Below are positions 59,009 to 64,000 of a stretch of 64,000 nucleotides of DNA, piece by piece. Numbering within the stretch: the stretch's first letter is position 1; the number at the start of each line of letters is the position of its first letter. The notes beneath the pieces were generated by a model. It saw only the letters and a list, made by a program, of their open reading frames with translations. It searched no databases and was not told the DNA's origin. A program made the position numbers and the translations under genes. Location of the stretch: NCBI RefSeq assembly GCF_003265705.1, contig NW_020312968.1, positions 7,122,812 through 7,186,811 of the forward strand. The letters run 5' to 3'. Origin of the DNA: Callorhinus ursinus (lineage: Eukaryota; Chordata; Mammalia; Carnivora; Otariidae).

Positions 59009-60056
59009 TGAAGAGCAGAATATGTCACCCAACAATATGCCTCATTAGCACAGGGATTATCTTGAGCAGGTTATTTTTAAGAAACAGAGACACAGGAAAA
59101 GCTCTGAAACCCAAGTGGAAGTTATTTTTTTCCAGGGGAAATTGACATTTATGAGGGAAATCTCCATTTGTACATGTGTACGGGTGTCTTCCTCTCTGTA
59201 CCAGGAAGAGGAGGATGACCAAATCTCTAGAAACTCATCAGTGGAGAAGGCAAGAACTTAAATCTGCACAAACATCGAGACAGGGAAACTGAAGAACTCC
59301 ATAAAAATCTGCTTTTTGCTCCTTTTCCTTCTATTCTTGCTAGGGCCTGCATCCCCACCCCACTTTACACATGCCTTGTAATGGAAATAGCATATGTTCT
59401 CCTTGTAAGGGACAAGGAGTTAATGATTTCTCTAGAATAGATAACACCTAAGGAAGGACCAGGTGAGAATGACCTGGCAAAGCTATCATATCTGTATTCC
59501 AGACTAACGGCACTAGACATCTCAATGCCAAGGCCCCCTGGCTCCAAGGAATAATACCTGGGCTCTCCTCTTTGTTCTAACCAGTTCCTGAATGCCTGAG
59601 GGGACATATACAACAGACCACAGTCTCCCAGATGCTCCGTCTGTATCTGTTCTTTATCTTCAATAAACTCTGCTTTCACCTCCTGCTGGCTCATGTTTGA
59701 TTTCCATTCTGAGTGAAGCCAAGGACCCTCTTGGCTGGTCCTGTGGGACCCCCTTCTGGGTCCTCAGACCCTGCTGCCGGCATCAAAACCATACCTTTGT
59801 TTACTGTGCTTTTCCTGGTAACCTCCCATAACTAGCCTCACTCCCACCCCAAACATTTTTTGTCTTTAGTTAGGTATAGTATTTAGGGAGGTGGTTTGGA
59901 CTATTTCTGGGATTTACTCAATTTTCCTGAGTCTCTCCTATGTATACATGTTATTAAACTTCTGTTTGTTCTTCTTCTGTTAATTGTCTTTTATTACAAG
60001 GTGTTTCAGCCAAGAACCAGCAAGGGTAGAGGGAAAATTATTTTTCCTCCCTGACA
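59009..60056 (+). mobile_element. LTR A (ERV family 3), inserted in MLT1 and itself split
   Basis: Starts TGAAGAGCAGAA and ends CTCCCTGACA, flanked by perfect 4-bp duplications AAGG (59005-59008 and 60057-60060). Excluding the inner insertion it is about 540 bp, against about 550 bp for its sister copy LTR B. Confidence 0.9.
59277..59780 (+). mobile_element. LTR C, inserted in LTR A
   Basis: This 504-bp block is absent from LTR B at the equivalent site and is flanked by CATC (59273-59276 and 59781-59784). It has an AATAAA signal at about 59660 ('cttcaataaactctgc') and an R/U5-like end. Its left boundary does not start with TG, so the exact LTR edge is uncertain. Confidence 0.75.
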
Positions 60057-60316
60057 AAGGTCACGTGCAGATGGAAGCAGAGTTTGAGGTGATGCAGTTG
60101 CTAACCAAAAAATGCCACGGATTTCTGACAACAACCAGAAACAAAGAGAAAGGCAAGGAAGGATCCTCCTCTAGAGCCTTCAGAGAGAGAATGGCCCTGC
60201 CAACACCTTGATTTCAGACTTCAAACCTCCAGAATGGGAAAGGAATAAATTTGTGTGGTTTTAAACCACCCAGTTTGTGCTAATTTGTTATAGCAGGCCT
60301 AGAAAATGAATACACA

Positions 60317-60495
60317 TGTTAAATAAGAACTTTCAAAAGCCAGCAATAAATAATCTGTACTAAATGAATGATAAGAACACGACTGTTATGATACCTTGGC
60401 AGATGTCTAATCATGTTCCTGAGATCATATCTACCAATTTCCCTGTAAACCAAAGACTCTAGCAGCATCTCTATTAGGCCATAAAACAAATCCAG
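60317..60495. other. Short spacer between LTRs
   Basis: Nothing recognised. Confidence 0.4.
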
Positions 60496-63400
60496 TAAGA
60501 AGTAGCAGAATGTGCCACCCCCAAATATGCCTCTTTGGCATAGAGATTATTTTGAGCTGATTATTTTGAGAAATTGCAAGCATAGAAGCTCTGAGAACAG
60601 AGTAGAAGTCACCCTTTTGTAAGGTAATTTACATTTATAAAAGAAATCTCCATTTGTGTCTCCATGGGTGTCTCCTTCCCTGTAGCAGGAAGAAAAGAAT
60701 GACTAAATCATAAGAAATTCATCAGTGTAGAAGGTACTTAAATCTGCATAACAACCTTATCCTTTTTTATTAACATAATGTATTATTTGTCTCAGGGGTA
60801 CAGGTCTCTGATTCATCAGACTCACACAATTCACAGCACTCACCATAGGACATATCCTCCCCAATGTCCATTACCCAGCCACCTCATACCTCCTAACCCC
60901 CTTCACTCCAGCAACCCTCAGTTTGTTTCCTGATATTAAGAGTCTCTTATGGTTTGTCTCCCTCTCTGGTTTCATCTTGTTTCATTTTTCCCTCCATTCC
61001 CCTATGATCCTCTGTCTGTTTCTCAAATTCCTCATATCAGTGAGATCATATGATACTTGTCTTTCTCTGATTGACTTATTTTGCTTAGCATAATACACTC
61101 TAGTTTCATCCACGTCATTGCAAATAGCAAGATTTCATTTTTTGATGGTTGCATAATATTCCATTGTAAATATATACCACATCTTCTTTATCCATTCATC
61201 TGTCTATGGATATCTGGGCTCTTTCCATAGTTTGGCTATTGTGGGCATTACTGCTATAAACATTGGGGTGCATGTGCCCCTTCAGATCACTACTTTTGTA
61301 TCTTTGGGGTAAATACCCAGTAGTGCAATTGCTGAGTCATGGGGTAGCTCTATTTTCAACTTTTTGAAGAACTTTCATACTGTTTTTCAGAGTGACTGCA
61401 CCAGCTTGCATTCCCACCAACAGTGTAGAAGGGTTCCCCTTTCTCCACATCCCCGCCAACATCTGTCGTTTCCTGACTTGTTAATTTTAGCCATTCTGAC
61501 TGGTGTGAGGTGGTATCTCATTGGGGTTTTGATTTGGATTTCCCTGATGCCAAGTGATGTGGAGAATTTTTTCATGGGTCCATTGGCCATTTGGATGTCT
61601 TCTTTGGAGAAATGTCCGTTCGTGTCTTCTGCCCATTTCTTGATTGGATTATTTGTTATTTGGGTATTGAGTTTGATAAGTTCCTTACAGATTTTGGATA
61701 CTAGCCCTTTATCTGATATGTCATTTGGAAATACCTTCTCCCATTCTGTCGGTTGTCTTTTGGTTTTGTGGACTGTTTCTTTTGCTGTGCAAAAGCTTTT
61801 ATCTTGATGAAGTCCCAGTAGTTCATTTTTGCCCTTGCTTCCCTTGCCTTTGGTGATGTTTCTAGGAAGAAGTTGCTGCAGCTGAGGTCGAAGAGGTTGC
61901 TGCCTGTGTTCTCCTCAAGGATTCTGATGGATTCCCGTCTCACGTTTAGGTCTTTCATCCATTTTGAGTTTATTTTTGTGTGTGGTATAAGAGAATGGTC
62001 CAGTTTCATTCTTCTGCATGTGGCTGTCCAATTTTCCCAACACCATTTGTTGAAGAGACTGTCTTTTTTCCATTGGACATTCTTTCCTGCTTTGTCAAAG
62101 ATGAGTTGACCATAGAGTTGAGGGTCCATTTCTGGGCTCTCTATTCTGTCCCATTGAGCTATGTGTCTGTTTTTGTGCCAGTACCATACTGTCGTGATGA
62201 TTACAGCTTTGTAATAGAGCTGGAAGACCGGAATTGTGATGCCGCCAGCTTTGCTTTTCTTTTTCAAAATTCCTTTGGCTATTCGGGGTCTTTTCTGGTT
62301 CCATACAAATTTTAGGATTATTTGTTCCATTTCTTTGAAAAAAGTGGATGGTATTTTGATAGGGATTGTATTAAATTGTAGATTGCTCTGGGTAGCATAG
62401 ATATTTTCACAATATTTGTTCTTCCAATCCATGAGCATGGAGCATTTTTCCATTTCTTTGCATCTTCCTCAATTTCTTTCATGTGTATTCTATAGTTTTC
62501 TGAGTACCGATTCATTGCCTCTTTGGTTAGATTTATTCCTAGGTATCTTATGGTTCCTGTATGAGTTCTAGCAGTTTTGGGGTGGAGTCTTTTGGGTTTT
62601 CCACATACAGTAGCATAACACCGGCAAAGAGTGAGAGTTTGACTTCTTCTTTGCCAATTAGGATGCCTTTTATTTCTTTCTGTTGTCTGATTGCTGTGGC
62701 TAGGACTTCTAATACTATGTTAAATAGCAGTGGTGAGAGTGGACAGTGATGTCTGTCATGTTCCTGACCTTAGGGGAAAAGCTCTCAGTTTTTCCCCATT
62801 GAGAATGATATTCACTGCGGGTTTTTCATAGATGGCTTTTATGATATTGAGGTATGTACCCTCTATCCCTACACTGTGAAGAGTTTTAATCAAGAAAGGA
62901 TGCTGTACTTTGTCAAATGCTTTTTCTGCATCTATTGAGAGGATCATATGGTTCTTGTTCTTTCTTTTATTAATGTATTGTATCACATTGATAGATTTGC
63001 GGATGTTGAACCAAACTTGCAGCCCAGGAACAAATCCCACTTGGTCGTGGTGAATAATCCTTTTAATGTACTGTTGGATCCTGTTGGCTAGTGTTTTGGT
63101 GAGAATTTTTGCATCCATGTTCATCAAGGGATATTGGTCTGTAATTCTCCTTTTTGATGGGGTCTTTGTCTGGTTTTGGGATCAGGATAATGCTGGCCTC
63201 AAAAAATGAGTTTGGAAGTTTTCCTTTCATTTCTATTTTTTTGGAACAGTTTCAGAAGAATAGGTATTAATTCTTCTTGAAATGTTTGGTAGAATTCCCC
63301 TGGGAATCCATCTGGCCCTGGGCTCTTGTTTCTTGGGAAATTTTTGATGACTGCTTCACTTTCCTTAGTGGTTATGGGTCTGTTCAGGTTTTCTATTTCT

Positions 63401-63727
63401 TCCTGGTTCAGTTTTGGTAGTTGATACATCAACAAACCTTACCCTTATTTACCCTGCTTTTCCTGTTAACGTCCTATTATCCTATTACTGGCCTCCCCAC
63501 TCCACACACACATCTTTCTTCTGTCATTAGCTGAAGAATGTATTTAAGGTGGTAGTTTGGGCCATCTTGGGGATTTACTCAGTTTCCCTGGATATCTCCA
63601 ATGTACACATGAGATATACATGTTAATAAAGCTGTGTGTTTGTTTTCTCTTATTAATCTGTCTTTTCTTATAGGGGTTTCAGCCAAGGACTCAGAAGCAT
63701 ACAGGGAAAATTTGTTCCTTCCCTACA
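60496..63727 (+). mobile_element. LTR B (ERV family 3), split by L1
   Basis: Left half 60496-60765 ('atatgcctctttggcatag', 'gaaatctccatttgtgtctc') and right half 63431-63727 ('ccctgcttttcctgttaac', 'ggggatttactcagtttcc', 'ggggtttcagccaagg') align with LTR A. Flanks CCAG/GCAG are an imperfect 4-bp duplication. Confidence 0.87.
60766..63430 (-). mobile_element. L1, 2.7 kb, degenerate ORF2, inside LTR B
   Basis: Single-module 3' UTR, then ORF2 in reverse in several pieces: 61701-62453, 62756-63127 ([14 protein letters not shown]) and 63199-63435 ([17 protein letters not shown]). The reverse transcriptase FADD motif is mutated to FAGV (around 62610-62625), and about 130 bp just downstream of that motif (in the ORF2 direction) is deleted compared with 50947-53628. 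Approximate target duplication ACAACCTTATCCTT/ACAAACCTTACCCTT. Confidence 0.93.
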
Positions 63728-63770
63728 GCAGGAAATGGTATATTTTCATGTCACTTCTCCATAGAGAGTC

Positions 63771-63788
63771 TTTTTTTTTTTTTTTTAC

Positions 63789-63829
<41 letters not shown>

Positions 63830-63950
63830 CTTAAGCAGATTCCACGCCCAGTGCAGAGCCTGATGTGGGGCTTGATCACACAACCCTGAGATCATGTCCT
63901 GAGCCAAAATTAGGAGTTGGAGGCTTAACCGACTGAGCCACCCGTGCCCC
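63771..63950 (-). mobile_element. SINE (Can-SINE, older form) with GA expansion
   Basis: Reverse copy: T-run, (GA)n at about 63790-63828, 'gatgtggggcttgatcac', 'ccgactgagccacccg'. Duplication TCCATAGAGAGTCTT/TCCACAGAGAGTATCTT. Confidence 0.9.
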
Positions 63951-64000
63951 TCCACAGAGAGTATCTTTGTGATGAAGTTGATTTGGGGGCTAATCCCTCC

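Larger units (their letters stand above)
58801..60314 (+). mobile_element. MLT1 (MaLR) LTR split by a younger LTR
   Basis: Left half: 'ccaaaaagatatgttcaag', 'gaatgtgaccttacttggaa', 'gattagggtgggccctaa', 'ggtgtccttagaagaag'. Right half from 60057: 'tttcagacttcaaacctcc', 'gaataaatttgtgtgg', 'ccacccagtttgtgctaa'. Together they make one MLT1 LTR. Confidence 0.88.

Noticed and set aside
59365..59694. 109-codon minus-strand frame in LTR C
   Set aside because: Antisense to an LTR and without recognisable content.
60496..64000. Possible C9orf57 (human upstream neighbour of GDA) in the right part
   Set aside because: No matching exon could be recognised; all open frames there belong to L1 or LTR sequence.

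Overview
The window looks like an intergenic-plus-promoter stretch of a carnivoran mammal genome. Over twenty tRNA-Lys-derived Can-SINE (SINEC) copies carry the GGGGCGCCTGGGTGGCTCAG head, the CT-rich middle and the AATAAATAAA-(A)n tail, and there are carnivore-type L1 copies with a long 3' UTR. The common SINE form (a GGGAAGCCTGCTTCTCCC core followed by a CTCGCTGTGTCTCTCTCTGTC tail) suggests an arctoid caniform (bear, seal or mustelid lineage) more than dog. That placement is an inference from remembered repeat types, not a search.

Only one piece of a functional protein gene can be supported: coding exon 1 of GDA (guanine deaminase/cypin) on the minus strand at 4660-4782. It has a clean GTAAGC donor and sits in a CpG island of about 600 bp carrying a GC box and an inverted CCAAT box. 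Positions 1-4659 are therefore the start of GDA intron 1, and everything right of about 5 kb is upstream of GDA. In human the next gene upstream is C9orf57; I could not recognise it here. The other gene-derived sequence is a processed METTL9 pseudogene (33799-35187, minus) with a perfect 17-bp target-site duplication, a frameshift and a stop.

Layout: 1-4.7 kb, GDA intron 1 with SINEs, MIRs and a solo LTR; 4.4-5 kb, GDA promoter; 5-33.8 kb, old L2/MIR/MER5A/MER20 fossils studded with SINEs, with possible old ERV remnants at 18.4-23.4 kb; 33.8-35.2 kb, METTL9 pseudogene; 36.6-38.6 kb, a truncated L1 split by two SINEs; 42-48.4 kb, an MST-type LTR, an old L1 and an LTR-like element carrying a SINE and an L1; 48.7-49.2 and 53.8-54.4 kb, two opposed copies of one LTR family; 50.3-55.8 kb, an ancient L1 broken by four later insertions; 56.9-64 kb, further LTRs, including a three-deep nest (MLT1, LTR A, LTR C) and an LTR B broken by a 2.7-kb L1.

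I found no CRISPR, operon, tRNA gene, rRNA gene or novel gene system. The informative content is the GDA promoter and the well-preserved insertion history, which can be read from target-site duplications and nesting order. ERV LTRs here are non-coding remnants. Repeat family names come from memory of consensus sequences and should be confirmed with RepeatMasker.
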